NCBI GenBank assembly: GCA_030425195.1
Contig: JAUIAV010000005.1
Location: 205,894 to 269,893 of the forward strand
From: Gammaproteobacteria bacterium
Lineage (GTDB): Bacteria > Pseudomonadota > Gammaproteobacteria > Pseudomonadales > Azotimanducaceae
Length of the DNA: 64,000 nt
Direction: 5' to 3'
The first letter of the stretch is position 1. Every line of letters begins with the position of its first letter. Made by a program: the position numbers and the translations under genes. The notes under the pieces are model-generated. The model did not search any database. It saw only the letters and a program-made list of their open reading frames with translations, and was not told where the DNA came from. Below are positions 38,298 through 47,294 of this stretch, piece by piece.

Positions 38298-39083
38298 ATG
38301 ACCGGTACCCCCACCGAAAAGCTGGACAAGGCGGCCGAGCACGATGCCGAGGTGGATGCCTCGGAGCAGCCGTTTCTCGATCACATCATCGAGCTCAGAA
38401 GCCGCATCCTGCGCGGCCTTCTCATCGTCGGGCTGCTGTTTCTGCCGATCTTCTATTTTGCCAGCGACCTGTACGAGTTCATCTCGGCCCCGCTCATGGC
38501 CTATCTGCCGGAAGGCGCCACCATGATCGCCACCGAGGTGGCGTCGCCTTTCCTCACGCCGCTCAAGCTCGCCATTCTGCTGGCCATCTTCCTCGGCATG
38601 CCCTTCCTGCTCTATCAGATCTGGGCGTTCGTCTCGCCCGGGCTCTATCTGCACGAGAAGAAGTTCGCCATGCCGCTGCTGATCTCCAGCGTGCTGCTGT
38701 TCTACCTGGGAACCGCCTTCGCCTACTACGCGGTCTTCCCCCTCGTGTTCAACTTTCTGACCAGCCTGGAGCTGGCCGGCGTCACCATGGCCACGGACAT
38801 CGGCGCTTACCTGAACTTCGTCACCAAGATGTTTTTCGCGTTCGGTCTTGCCTTTGAAATCCCGGTCGCCACGCTGCTGCTCGTGCTGACGGGCATCAGC
38901 TCCACCCGCGCCATGGCCAGCAAGCGTCCCTACATCATCGTCGGCTGTTTCGTGATCGGCATGCTGCTCACGCCGCCGGACGTGATTTCCCAGCTTCTCC
39001 TAGCCATACCTGCATGGCTGCTGTTCGAGGTGGGCATCCTGTTCGGACGACTGGTGGAGAAGAACCGCGAAGAGGTCATGTAG
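38298..39083 (+). CDS. tatC: Sec-independent protein translocase subunit TatC
   Basis: A 261-residue polytopic TatC with six predicted helices. The N-terminal signature FLDHIIELRSRILRGLL, the PFLTPLKLAILLAIFLGMPFLLYQIWAFVSPGLY region (in two adjacent parts) with the signal-peptide-binding Glu/loop, and the AFGLAFEIPVATLLLV region are conserved. TatC is the twin-arginine receptor. It starts 4 bp after the tatB stop and is the last gene of tatABC. Confidence 0.97.
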   Translation: MTGTPTEKLDKAAEHDAEVDASEQPFLDHIIELRSRILRGLLIVGLLFLPIFYFASDLYEFISAPLMAYLPEGATMIATEVASPFLTPLKLAILLAIFLGMPFLLYQIWAFVSPGLYLHEKKFAMPLLISSVLLFYLGTAFAYYAVFPLVFNFLTSLELAGVTMATDIGAYLNFVTKMFFAFGLAFEIPVATLLLVLTGISSTRAMASKRPYIIVGCFVIGMLLTPPDVISQLLLAIPAWLLFEVGILFGRLVEKNREEVM

Positions 39084-39096
39084 CCGGGGGACGCGC

Positions 39097-40914
39097 GTGC
39101 CCAGCATTCATACCAGGTTTCTCTCGATTCTGGTGCTGCTGCCGGCCATGGCGGCCGCCGACCACGTCAGCGTTCCGCTGTCCCTCCCGTTGCCCTTCCT
39201 CGAGTCCGTCCTCCGCGACCAGGTATTCACCGGGCCCGGCGTCAGCGTGCGGATCAACGACGACGGATCAGGATGCCAGTTTCTGGTGCTCAGGCAGCCG
39301 TCTCTGGGGGCCGACGGCAACCGCCTCAGGATCCGCACGCAGGCCGAAGCCCGGGTGGGCCGCAAGGTGGCGGGGCGCTGCCTGCTGCTGGCCACCTGGT
39401 ACGGCCAGCTGCAGTTCGATCAGCTGCCTTCCGTCTCCGCTGACGGCCGGTCCGTCCTGCTGAAAACCGTCGACTGGCGTGCCTTCAAACCCGATGGCAG
39501 TCCGGACTCGGTCTCCACCACCATCGGCCAGTGGCTGGACGGCTACCTCCCGAGCGATCTCAAGGAAACACGCATCAGCTTTGCCCGGCCGGTCTCCGAG
39601 CTCCAGGCCTTTCTCTCCGTCATGCTCGGCACTCAGAACCCCTCGATGCTCGACGACGTGCGTATCGAGCGGGCCGGGGTGCGGGAAGACCGGGTGACCG
39701 TCACGCTGGGGATCGATGTGGCCCCGGCACCGCCGGCAGCGCGGCAGGACGAACCCGTGCTCACCGACACCGAGCTCGAAGCGCTCTCCGAGCGCCTGGA
39801 CGCGGTGGATGCGTTCTTCACCTGGACCATCAGAAGCCTGGCGGTCGAAGGCGAGGTCGACCTGACCGGCGTGCTGGACGTGCTCGTCGAACTGCGCCGG
39901 GATCTCGTGGAGATCCTCGCGCGCCGGGAAAGAGGCAGCGAGGATCCGGCTCGAACGCTGTTCGTGGACGCCTGGGAAGGGTTGACACCCCTGCTCCGCG
40001 CAGCGGCCGGCACCGGCGACGATCAGCTGGAAACGCTGCGCTATCTGACTTTCATCGGTGCCGGGGATGCGCTGAAGGCGCTGGACGATCTCGGCCCGGC
40101 CGCCGGTATCGAAGTCACGGAAGACGGCCTGAGGCGTCTGGCGCGGATGCTGATCCCCGAGGATCCGGATCATCCGGAAGATCCGCTCGATCATGGCGAG
40201 GGCGTGGATCCGGAACTGAGAAGCGCATTCGGATTCGGGCCGCCCGTACCCCCGCCGCACTATGCCCCCGACACGTCCTGGCTCGACTGGCTGATCCCGA
40301 GCGCGGTGGCAGCTTCGAGCCTCAACCCGAAGGTCAGCGACCGGCTCAACAACTGGGTACCCGGGAACCGGGACATGCAGGAGTATCTCCCCATGGTCCG
40401 GGAAGTGCTGCATCACGTGATCGATGCGCAGCTCCGCACCCGCCCGCTCAGCGGCGACTTTCAGCCCGTGTACCGACGCCTGGTCTTTGCCGCGGCCTGG
40501 CAGGAGAGCTGCTGGCGTCAGTTTGTCGCCAGGAACGACATGCGTGTTCCCGTGCAGTCCGGCACCGGCGACGTGGGCATGATGCAGATCAATCCCAAGG
40601 TCTGGCGGGGCTTCTACGACCTGCAGGGACTGCGCTGGGACATCGTCTACAACGCCCGTGCGGGCGCCGATATTCTGCAGCACCATCTGATCAACTACGG
40701 GATCGAGAAGAACGAACACCGGACCACGGGATCTGTGGACAATCTGGCCCGGGCGGCCTACGCGGCCTACAACGGCGGTCCGCGGCAGTTCGACCGTTAC
40801 CGTCGCTCGGACGTTCCGGCTCAGGCGAAGAAGATCGACGAGCTGTTCCGGGAGAAGTACCAGGCGGTCAAGCAGAAGGGGGAGATGGCGGTGACCGCCT
40901 GCTACTCCGGATAA
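39097..40914 (+). CDS. lytic transglycosylase with large unassigned N-terminal region
   Basis: A 605-residue exported protein starting at a GTG, with a signal peptide (cleavage near AAA-DHV). Residues about 25-430 match no domain I recognise. Residues about 455-585 form an SLT (GH23-like) domain: catalytic Glu in AAWQESCWRQF, GDVGMMQINPKVW, and AAYAAYNGGPRQFDRY. It should cleave the MurNAc-GlcNAc bond in peptidoglycan with anhydro product formation. It follows tatC by 13 bp and converges on dtd. The N-terminal region may target it to a partner or envelope site. Confidence 0.85.
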   Translation: MPSIHTRFLSILVLLPAMAAADHVSVPLSLPLPFLESVLRDQVFTGPGVSVRINDDGSGCQFLVLRQPSLGADGNRLRIRTQAEARVGRKVAGRCLLLATWYGQLQFDQLPSVSADGRSVLLKTVDWRAFKPDGSPDSVSTTIGQWLDGYLPSDLKETRISFARPVSELQAFLSVMLGTQNPSMLDDVRIERAGVREDRVTVTLGIDVAPAPPAARQDEPVLTDTELEALSERLDAVDAFFTWTIRSLAVEGEVDLTGVLDVLVELRRDLVEILARRERGSEDPARTLFVDAWEGLTPLLRAAAGTGDDQLETLRYLTFIGAGDALKALDDLGPAAGIEVTEDGLRRLARMLIPEDPDHPEDPLDHGEGVDPELRSAFGFGPPVPPPHYAPDTSWLDWLIPSAVAASSLNPKVSDRLNNWVPGNRDMQEYLPMVREVLHHVIDAQLRTRPLSGDFQPVYRRLVFAAAWQESCWRQFVARNDMRVPVQSGTGDVGMMQINPKVWRGFYDLQGLRWDIVYNARAGADILQHHLINYGIEKNEHRTTGSVDNLARAAYAAYNGGPRQFDRYRRSDVPAQAKKIDELFREKYQAVKQKGEMAVTACYSG

Positions 40915-40921
40915 ACGCGCC

Positions 40922-41365
40922 TCAGGCCGTCCTTTCCAGCAGAAAAGTCACCGGCCCGTCGTTCACCAGCGCGACCTGCATATCGGCACCGAATACACCC
41001 GCCGCCACCGGCTCGTGCCGCGCGCGGAGCAGTGCCAGGAAACGTTCATAAAGGGGTTCCGCCACCTCGGGTGGCGCGGCCATCGAAAATCCGGGCCGCC
41101 GCCCACGGCTCACGTCAGCGGCCAGGGTGAACTGGGAGACCACCAGCAGACCGCCGCCCACATCTGCCACGCTGCGGTTCATGGGTTTGCCATCACCGGC
41201 GAATATCCGCAGCCCCAGAATCCTGTCGGCCATCCACTCGAGCTGCGCCCCGGTGTCTTCCGGATAGAGGCCGAGAAAGACGAGCAGCCCGGGCCCGATC
41301 TGTCCGACGGTCTCGCCGCCGACGGTCACGCTGGCTTCAGAAACCCGTTGCAGCAGAGCGCGCAT
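40922..41365 (-). CDS. dtd: D-aminoacyl-tRNA deacylase
   Basis: A 147-residue DTD, which hydrolyses D-aminoacyl-tRNA (and mischarged glycyl-tRNA). It has the N-terminal [17 protein letters not shown], the catalytic SQFTL (residues about 77-81), the [12 protein letters not shown] loop and the closing [12 protein letters not shown] with the conserved Gly-Pro cis pair (GPVT). It starts 9 bp after the typA stop, so typA-dtd is one unit. Confidence 0.96.
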   Translation of the reverse strand: MRALLQRVSEASVTVGGETVGQIGPGLLVFLGLYPEDTGAQLEWMADRILGLRIFAGDGKPMNRSVADVGGGLLVVSQFTLAADVSRGRRPGFSMAAPPEVAEPLYERFLALLRARHEPVAAGVFGADMQVALVNDGPVTFLLERTA

Positions 41366-41374
41366 GGGGTCGGC

Positions 41375-43213
41375 TCAGGCGGACTCGCGTTCCGCCGCCC
41401 GCTCCCGCTTCGCCCGGTTCCGCTCGTGCTCCTTCAGATAGCGCTTGCGGATCCGGATCGATTTCGGCGTGACCTCCACCAGCTCGTCGTCGTTGATGAA
41501 CTCGAGCGCCTGCTCGAGGCCCATCTTCACCGGCGGGGTGAGCAGGATGTTCTCGTCGCTACCGGCCGCGCGGACGTTGGTGAGTTTCTTCTCCTTCATG
41601 GGGTTCACAGGCAGATCGTTGTCCCGGCTGTGGATGCCCACCACCATGCCTTCGTATACCGCATCATTCGGGTCGACCATCATCCGGCCGCGGTTCTGCA
41701 GATTGAACAGGGCGTAGGCCACCGCCTTGCCTTCCGCGTTGGAGACCAGCACGCCGCTGGACCGCTGACCCACCTCGGCTTCCGTGCGCGGGCCGTAGCC
41801 GGCGCTGGCGTAGGTGAGAATGCCGGTACCGGAGGTGATCGACAGGAAGATGGGCCGGTAACCCATCAGGCCCCGGGTGGGAATTCTGAATCTGAGACGC
41901 ACGCGGCCCCGGCCGTCCGGCAGCATCTCCTCGAGATCGCCCCGCCGCTCGCCCAGGGATTCCATCACTTTGCCCTGGTGGGCTTCCTCGATATCCGCCG
42001 TCACCATCTCATAGGGCTCGGTGACCTTGCCGTCCTCTTCCCGGGTGATCACCTGGGGACGGGATACGGCCAGCTCATAGCCTTCCCGGCGCATGGTCTC
42101 GATCAGCACCGACAGATGCAGCTCGCCGCGACCGGATACCTCGAACCGGTCCGGGTCGCCCGTCTCGGAAACCCGGAGTGCCACATTGTGCAGCGCTTCG
42201 CGCTCCAGCCGCTCCTTGAGCTGGCGGCTGGTCAGATAGTCGCCTTCCTTGCCGGCGAAGGGCGAGGTGTTCACGCAGAACATCATGGTCAGCGTCGGCT
42301 CGTCCACCGTCAGCGGCGGCAGCGCCTCGGGGCAGTCCTGTGCGCAGAGGGTGTCGGAGATGTTCATCTCGTCGAGGCCGGTCACGCAGACGATGTCGCC
42401 GGCGCTCGCCGACTCCCGCTCGAGGCGTTCCAGACCCTGATAGCCGAGGATGGTCTGCACCCGGGCCTTCCGCTGTCGGCCTTTCCGGTCGACGACCACC
42501 ACCGGGGTGTTCCGGTTCAGCGTGCCTCTGCTGATCCTGCCCACGCCCAGCACGCCGAGATAGGTGGAGTAATCCAGTGCGGAAATCTGCAGTTGCAGCG
42601 GCCCGTCCACGTTCACGTCCGGTGCCGGCACCTTCGCAACAATCAGATCCAGCAGCGGCCGCATGTCGTCGGCCAACTCGTCCGGCTCCAGACCGGCCTG
42701 GCCGTTGATGGCCGAGGCATAGACCACCGGAAAATCCAGCTGCTCGTCGCTGCCGCCCAGGTTGTCGAAGAGATCGAAGACCTCGTCGATCACCCGGTAG
42801 GGCTCAGCGCCGTCCCGGTCCACCTTGTTCACCACCACGATGGGATTGAGACCCGCCGCGAACGCCTTCTGGGTGACGAACCGGGTCTGGGGCATAGGGC
42901 CCTCCACCGCGTCCACCAGCAGCAGGACCGAGTCCACCATGGACAGGATCCGCTCCACCTCGCCGCCGAAATCGGCGTGGCCGGGGGTATCCACCACGTT
43001 GATCCGGTAGCCTTCGTACTCGATGGCCGTATTCTTCGAGAGAATGGTGATCCCGCGCTCACGCTCGAGCTCATTGGAGTCCATCACCCGCTCCTGGCGG
43101 GCGGCGGCACCGGATAAGAGACCCGTCTGCGAGAGCAGACAGTCCACGAGGGTGGTCTTGCCATGATCGACGTGCGCGATGATGGCGACGTTGCGTAGTT
43201 TGAGGTTGGACAC
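41375..43213 (-). CDS. typA: ribosome-associated translational GTPase TypA/BipA
   Basis: About 612 residues from the GTG at 43213, where the conserved [17 protein letters not shown] begins. G motifs are [21 protein letters not shown] and VNKVDR. EF-G-like domains II, III and V follow, then the TypA-specific C-terminal domain. It binds the ribosome under stress and helps 50S assembly. The frame is open for 48 codons further upstream, but that stretch is not conserved and would run into the PP-loop gene. Divergent from the PP-loop gene (70 bp). Confidence 0.96.
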   Translation of the reverse strand: MSNLKLRNVAIIAHVDHGKTTLVDCLLSQTGLLSGAAARQERVMDSNELERERGITILSKNTAIEYEGYRINVVDTPGHADFGGEVERILSMVDSVLLLVDAVEGPMPQTRFVTQKAFAAGLNPIVVVNKVDRDGAEPYRVIDEVFDLFDNLGGSDEQLDFPVVYASAINGQAGLEPDELADDMRPLLDLIVAKVPAPDVNVDGPLQLQISALDYSTYLGVLGVGRISRGTLNRNTPVVVVDRKGRQRKARVQTILGYQGLERLERESASAGDIVCVTGLDEMNISDTLCAQDCPEALPPLTVDEPTLTMMFCVNTSPFAGKEGDYLTSRQLKERLEREALHNVALRVSETGDPDRFEVSGRGELHLSVLIETMRREGYELAVSRPQVITREEDGKVTEPYEMVTADIEEAHQGKVMESLGERRGDLEEMLPDGRGRVRLRFRIPTRGLMGYRPIFLSITSGTGILTYASAGYGPRTEAEVGQRSSGVLVSNAEGKAVAYALFNLQNRGRMMVDPNDAVYEGMVVGIHSRDNDLPVNPMKEKKLTNVRAAGSDENILLTPPVKMGLEQALEFINDDELVEVTPKSIRIRKRYLKEHERNRAKRERAAERESA

Positions 43214-43283
43214 TAGACTCGCCGGCCGAATTTGACTGCGGGCGCCCGAAACTGACCGGGGGCCCGAAAAAAGGTGCGCAAGT

Positions 43284-44366
43284 ATGCCGAAACCGAAACG
43301 GGCTGTCGCGCTCATTTCCGGCGGTCTCGACTCCATGCTCGCGGCGAAGGTGATCATGGATCAGGGCGTCGAGGTGGAGGGGGTGAACTTCTTCACCGGC
43401 TTCTGCGTGGAAGGCCATACCCACGCCATCCGCGAGAAGCAGCGGAAAAAGCCCAAGCGGAACAACGCCCTCTGGGTGGCCGAGCAGCTCGGTATCAGAC
43501 TGCACATCGTGGACGTGATCGAGGAGTACAAGGACGTGCTGCTCAACCCGAAACACGGCTACGGCGCCAACATGAATCCCTGCCTCGACTGCAAGGTGTT
43601 CATGGTGGGCAAGGCTGCCTCCCTCCTGCACGGTCGGGACGGCGCCGACGACAATTTCATGACCGATCACGACTTCGACTTCATCATCACCGGCGAGGTG
43701 ATCGGGCAGCGCCCGAAGAGCCAGCGGCGGGCCACCATGCCCATCATCGCCTCCGAATCCGGCGCGGATGACCGGCTGCTGCGGCCGCTGTGCGCGAAGC
43801 TCCTGCCGCCTACCCTGCCCGAGCGGGAAGGCTGGGTGGAGCGGGACGCGCTCTACGACTTCCATGGCCGCAACCGGAAGCCGCAGATGGCGCTGGCGGA
43901 ATCGCTCGGCTTCGAAGACTGGGCTCAGCCCGCCGGCGGCTGCTGTTTTCTCACCGACGCACAGTACTCGAACAAGCTGGTGGATCTCTGGGAAGCCCGG
44001 GGCAGCCGGGAGTACGAGCTCGACGACGTGATGCTGCTGAAGGTGGGCCGGCATCTGAGGCCCGCGCCACACTTCAAGCTGATCATCGGCCGGGAGGAAG
44101 GCGAGAACCGCTACCTGGAAGGCTACCGCAACACCTTCATCGCCCTGCACGCCACCAGCCACAACGGGCCGCTGTGCCTCGTCGACGGCAGCCCGACGGC
44201 GGATGATCTGGCGCTGGCGGCCCGGATCCTCGCCCGATACAGCCAGGGCCGGGACGCCGCCGAGGTCACGGTCGGCGTCGACCGTCCCGACGGCACCAGC
44301 GAAGCGCTTCGGGTTGCGCCTTTCTCTCCCAGTGAAATCGAGTCCGGCTGGCATGTCGGAGCTTGA
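43284..44366 (+). CDS. PP-loop tRNA thiolation-type protein (ThiI/MnmA-like, no THUMP)
   Basis: A 360-residue protein. The ATP pyrophosphatase loop SGGLDS is at residues 12-17, directly at the N-terminus with no THUMP domain. A CxxC (Cys100, Cys103 in NPCLDCK) and a later Cys pair (Cys220-Cys221 in PAGGCCFLTD) could carry sulfur. The last 120 residues resemble the C-terminal domain fused to this PP-loop family in annotated tRNA 2-/4-thiouridylases. tusA overlaps its 3' end by 14 bp. It occupies the place between typA and glnA where thiI lies in Pseudomonas. Predicted to activate a tRNA uridine by adenylation; the position modified is unknown. Confidence 0.7.
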   Translation: MPKPKRAVALISGGLDSMLAAKVIMDQGVEVEGVNFFTGFCVEGHTHAIREKQRKKPKRNNALWVAEQLGIRLHIVDVIEEYKDVLLNPKHGYGANMNPCLDCKVFMVGKAASLLHGRDGADDNFMTDHDFDFIITGEVIGQRPKSQRRATMPIIASESGADDRLLRPLCAKLLPPTLPEREGWVERDALYDFHGRNRKPQMALAESLGFEDWAQPAGGCCFLTDAQYSNKLVDLWEARGSREYELDDVMLLKVGRHLRPAPHFKLIIGREEGENRYLEGYRNTFIALHATSHNGPLCLVDGSPTADDLALAARILARYSQGRDAAEVTVGVDRPDGTSEALRVAPFSPSEIESGWHVGA

Positions 44367-44604
44367 ATCCCTGGATGCGAGAGGGTTACTGTGCCCTCTG
44401 CCCGTCATCAGAACCCAGGAAAGGGTTCGCCGGCTGCCGTCAGGTGCCACGCTGGAAGTGGAGGCGACCGACGCAGGCACCCTGGAGGACATTCCTGCCT
44501 GGTGCCGGGTTCACGGACACCGGCTGCTCTCGAGCGAATCCGTGGAGAAGGAAACCGGGGGAGGAATCGTCTACCGTTTTCGGATACAGATCTGCGGCGA
44601 TTGA
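44353..44604 (+). CDS. tusA: TusA-like sulfur carrier protein
   Basis: An 83-residue TusA-family protein with the sulfur-accepting Cys14 in GLLCPLPVIRT and the helix ERVRRLPSG after it; the core strand LEVEATDAGTLEDIPAWC is typical. TusA receives persulfide sulfur from a cysteine desulfurase and passes it to tRNA thiolases. The ATG lies 14 bp inside the PP-loop gene, implying coupled production and a donor role for that enzyme. It could instead serve another sulfur pathway. Confidence 0.85.
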   Translation: MSELESLDARGLLCPLPVIRTQERVRRLPSGATLEVEATDAGTLEDIPAWCRVHGHRLLSSESVEKETGGGIVYRFRIQICGD

Positions 44605-44632
44605 AGGACGCCGTGATGCAGGGCAGAAGTTC

Positions 44633-44647
44633 GCACTAATAAAGCGC
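44633..44647. promoter_or_regulatory. NtrC-like enhancer site 1 upstream of glnA
   Basis: GCAC-TAATAAA-GCGC, one mismatch from the NtrC pattern GCAC-N7-GTGC. Its centre is 41 bp (about four helical turns) upstream of site 2. Confidence 0.5.
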
Positions 44648-44673
44648 GCCCATGGCCCCTATCAAGTATCTGA

Positions 44674-44688
44674 GCACTGTTGTGATGC
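44674..44688. promoter_or_regulatory. NtrC-like enhancer site 2 upstream of glnA
   Basis: GCAC-TGTTGTG-ATGC, one mismatch from GCAC-N7-GTGC. It lies 52 bp upstream of the sigma-54 -24 element, on the expected side for an activator. Confidence 0.5.
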
Positions 44689-44740
44689 GTTGGTCAGTAA
44701 TCGCCAACCTGCAACCGCGCGCATCAAGCCGATTCCCTGA

Positions 44741-44755
44741 TGGCACTTAGTTTGC
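44741..44755 (+). promoter_or_regulatory. sigma-54 promoter of glnA
   Basis: TGGCAC-TTAGT-TTGC is a full match to the sigma-54 -24/-12 consensus TGGCAC-N5-TTGC. It lies 105 bp upstream of the glnA start codon, giving a leader of about 95 nt. NtrC (48413) is the expected activator. Confidence 0.9.
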
Positions 44756-44764
44756 CTTGACGGT

Positions 44765-44779
44765 GCACCATAGGGGTAC
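44765..44779. promoter_or_regulatory. NtrC-like site over the glnA transcription start
   Basis: GCAC-CATAGGG-GTAC, one mismatch from GCAC-N7-GTGC, just downstream of the -12 element. A site here could act as a brake at high NtrC-phosphate, as the weaker governor sites do in E. coli glnA. Confidence 0.35.
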
Positions 44780-44859
44780 GTCCGTAGTCTCCGATGGACA
44801 CTTGATCACCGAAAACGGTCATCGCGTAAGCGTTTTAACGATAAAGGAGCTGGACAGAG

Positions 44860-46272
44860 ATGTCTGAAAACACACTCAAACTCATCAAAGACAATGACGT
44901 CAAATGGGTCGACCTCAGATTCACGGATCCGAAAGGCAAGGAACAGCACACCACGATTCCGGCCGGCCGCCTCGACGCGGACGCCCTCACTGACGGATTC
45001 ATGTTTGACGGCTCCTCCATCGCCGGATGGAAGGCCATCAACGAGTCCGACATGATCCTGATGCCTGACGACAGCACCCCGGTCATCGATCCGTTCCGGG
45101 ACGACACCACCCTGAATCTGCGCTGCGACATCGTGGAACCTTCCACCATGCAGCCCTACGACCGGGATCCCCGCTCCATCGCCAAGCTGGCGGAAGCCTA
45201 TCTCGCCTCCACCGGCATCGGCGACACCGCCTACTTCGGCCCGGAAAACGAATTCTTCGTCTTCGACGACGTCCGCTGGAAAGTGGAGATGAGCGGCGCC
45301 TCCTACTCCATCGGCGCCGAGGAAGCGGCCTGGGAATCCCACAACGAGTTCGAAGGCGGCAACCTGGGTCACCGCCCGAACGTCAAAGGCGGCTACTTTC
45401 CGGTACCCCCGGTGGACTCCGCCGCCGACCTGCGTTCCGCCATGTGTAACGCCATGGAAGCCATGGGCCTCTCCGTCGAGGTCCATCACCACGAGGTGGC
45501 CACCGCCTGTCAGAACGAGATCGGCGTGCGTTTCGGCACCCTGGTGCGGAAGGCGGACGAAGTACAGATCTACAAGTACTGCGTACACAACGTGGCGGAC
45601 GCCTACGGCAAGACGGCCACATTCATGCCCAAGCCCCTGGTGGGCGACAACGGCAACGGCATGCACGTGCACCAGTCCATCTCCAAGGGCGACACCAACG
45701 TCTTCCACGGCGATGCCTACGCAGGCCTGTCGGAGACGGCGCTGTTCTACATCGGCGGCATCATCAAGCACGCCCGGGCCATCAACGCCTTCGGCAATGC
45801 TTCCACCAACTCCTACAAACGCCTGGTGCCCGGGTTCGAGGCCCCGGTTCTGCTCGCCTATTCGGCCCGCAACCGTTCCGCCTCCATCCGGGTGCCCTAC
45901 ATCCAGGGCGGCAACCCGCGCGCCTACCGGATCGAGGTGCGGTTCCCGGATTCCACCGGCAACCCCTACCTCACCTTCGCCGCCATGCTCATGGCCGGTC
46001 TGGACGGCATCAAGAATCAGATCCATCCTGGCGACTCTTTCGACAAAGATCTTTACGATCTGCCTCCCGAAGAGCTGGCCGACGTGCCGACGGTCGCCAG
46101 CTCGCTCGAGCAGGCTCTGGATGCGCTGGACGCGGACCGTGACTTCCTGAAGGCCGGCGGCGTGTTCAGCGACGGCGCCATCGACGGTTATATCGAGCTC
46201 AAGCGGGGTGAAGTGGACTACCTGAATTCCACCACCCACCCGGCCGAATTCGAAATGTACTACAGCGTCTGA
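44860..46272 (+). CDS. glnA: glutamine synthetase type I
   Basis: A 470-residue GS that makes glutamine from glutamate, ammonium and ATP. Signatures are [21 protein letters not shown] (metal-binding Glu residues), [10 protein letters not shown] (His in the ATP/metal region), [11 protein letters not shown], and the adenylylation site [10 protein letters not shown] with Tyr399. The adenylylation tyrosine implies GlnE-type covalent control in addition to the sigma-54/NtrC promoter upstream. A strong terminator follows 33 bp after the stop. Confidence 0.98.
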   Translation: MSENTLKLIKDNDVKWVDLRFTDPKGKEQHTTIPAGRLDADALTDGFMFDGSSIAGWKAINESDMILMPDDSTPVIDPFRDDTTLNLRCDIVEPSTMQPYDRDPRSIAKLAEAYLASTGIGDTAYFGPENEFFVFDDVRWKVEMSGASYSIGAEEAAWESHNEFEGGNLGHRPNVKGGYFPVPPVDSAADLRSAMCNAMEAMGLSVEVHHHEVATACQNEIGVRFGTLVRKADEVQIYKYCVHNVADAYGKTATFMPKPLVGDNGNGMHVHQSISKGDTNVFHGDAYAGLSETALFYIGGIIKHARAINAFGNASTNSYKRLVPGFEAPVLLAYSARNRSASIRVPYIQGGNPRAYRIEVRFPDSTGNPYLTFAAMLMAGLDGIKNQIHPGDSFDKDLYDLPPEELADVPTVASSLEQALDALDADRDFLKAGGVFSDGAIDGYIELKRGEVDYLNSTTHPAEFEMYYSV

Positions 46273-46304
46273 CCAGACGCGGACCCTGGGATCAGGCCTG
46301 ACAG

Positions 46305-46338
46305 AGCCCCGGAACGCTTACGTTCCGGGGCTTTTTTT
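46305..46338 (+). terminator. Rho-independent terminator of glnA
   Basis: A perfect 12-bp stem AGCCCCGGAACG / CGTTCCGGGGCT with loop CTTA, followed by seven T. It separates glnA from the DUF4124-ntrBC block. Confidence 0.97.
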
Positions 46339-46439
46339 GGCCCAACCGATTTCAAATTTCGGAAATCCGATAGCAACTTCCGGCCCTCCGGAATGATAGT
46401 CTTGCGGGAGGTGATAACAGGAACGGATCGATTCCGACC

Positions 46440-47021
46440 ATGATAGCGACAAGATTATTGCCAGGTTTTCTCGTCCCCGCCGCGCTTGCGCTGGCGTTGC
46501 TGGCGGCAGTCCCTACCCTGGCGGGTGAAGGGCGTATCTTTCGCACGGTGGACGAGCACGGCAACGTGGTCTTCACGGACATCCCGCCCCGTGAAGACGA
46601 CGAAAACGCCGAGCAGATCATCGTCGAGACACCCAATTCCTTCGAGGTCGAAGAGGCCATTCCTGCGGCGCAGGATCAGTGGATCGTCGAGCCCGAAGAC
46701 GCAGAGACCGAGGCGCCGTTCCGGTATGACACCCTGCAGATCGTCTCGCCCGCGGATGACGAGCCGGTGCGCGAGAACGCAGGCAACGTCACCATCGTGA
46801 CCAACGTCAATCCGCGCCTCCAGAGCGGCCACCGGATGCGTCTGCTGATGGGAGGTGCCGTGGTTCAGGAAGGTGCGCAGGGCAGCTTCAGCCTGACCAA
46901 CGTGGATCGCGGAACGCACCGCATAGCCCTGGAGATCGTCGACGGGGAAGGAAACGTTCTGATCCGCTCGCCCGAGTCCACCTTCCACATGCTGCGCGTC
47001 TCCATCAGACGCGCAGGCTGA
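46440..47021 (+). CDS. DUF4124 domain-containing exported protein
   Basis: A 193-residue protein with a signal peptide (hydrophobic ALALALLAAVP, cleavage near LAG-EGR). The DUF4124 signature IFRTVDEHGNVVFTDIPP starts about residue 33. A Glu/Asp-rich linker leads to a C-terminal beta-sandwich-like domain (TIVTNVNPRLQSGHRMRLLM, GSFSLTNVDRGTHRIALEIVD). It is exported, so a role next to glnA-ntrBC is not obvious; the family often sits beside ntrBC in gammaproteobacteria. Function unknown. Confidence 0.85.
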   Translation: MIATRLLPGFLVPAALALALLAAVPTLAGEGRIFRTVDEHGNVVFTDIPPREDDENAEQIIVETPNSFEVEEAIPAAQDQWIVEPEDAETEAPFRYDTLQIVSPADDEPVRENAGNVTIVTNVNPRLQSGHRMRLLMGGAVVQEGAQGSFSLTNVDRGTHRIALEIVDGEGNVLIRSPESTFHMLRVSIRRAG

Positions 47022-47039
47022 CCAGAGATTCCGTCAGTC

Positions 47040-47080
47040 GCACTATTTTGGTGCGCCTGCGCCTCCTATTGGCGTATACT
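47040..47080 (+). promoter_or_regulatory. NtrC operator and -10 box upstream of ntrBC
   Basis: GCAC-TATTTTG-GTGC (47040-47054) is a perfect NtrC-type site. A TATACT -10 box lies at 47075-47080, so the operator overlaps the position of the -35 element. This is the layout of glnLp in enterobacteria, where phosphorylated NtrC represses its own sigma-70 promoter. Confidence 0.65.
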
Positions 47081-47153
47081 GCGCCGATTCGAGCAGCATA
47101 TCCCTGAACGGCTTTGCGCCTATCGACATCAACAGATAGGACCGCGCAGGGTT

Positions 47154-47167
47154 AGTGAATATTCACT
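47154..47167. promoter_or_regulatory. 14-bp perfect palindrome in the ntrB leader
   Basis: AGTGAATATTCACT is a perfect palindrome 75 bp downstream of the TATACT box and 128 bp upstream of the ntrB start. It does not resemble an NtrC site. Candidate operator for another dimeric regulator. Confidence 0.45.
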
Positions 47168-47294
47168 GACTCTTTGAACGCCGGGCTCCCGAAAACGGTG
47201 CAGAATTGGACCGTATCTTGCTAACTCAGGTCTGAACCAGGGATCAGAATGAGTCAGCGCACCGCGCCTGGATGGGGCGGGCTGGATACCCGAT

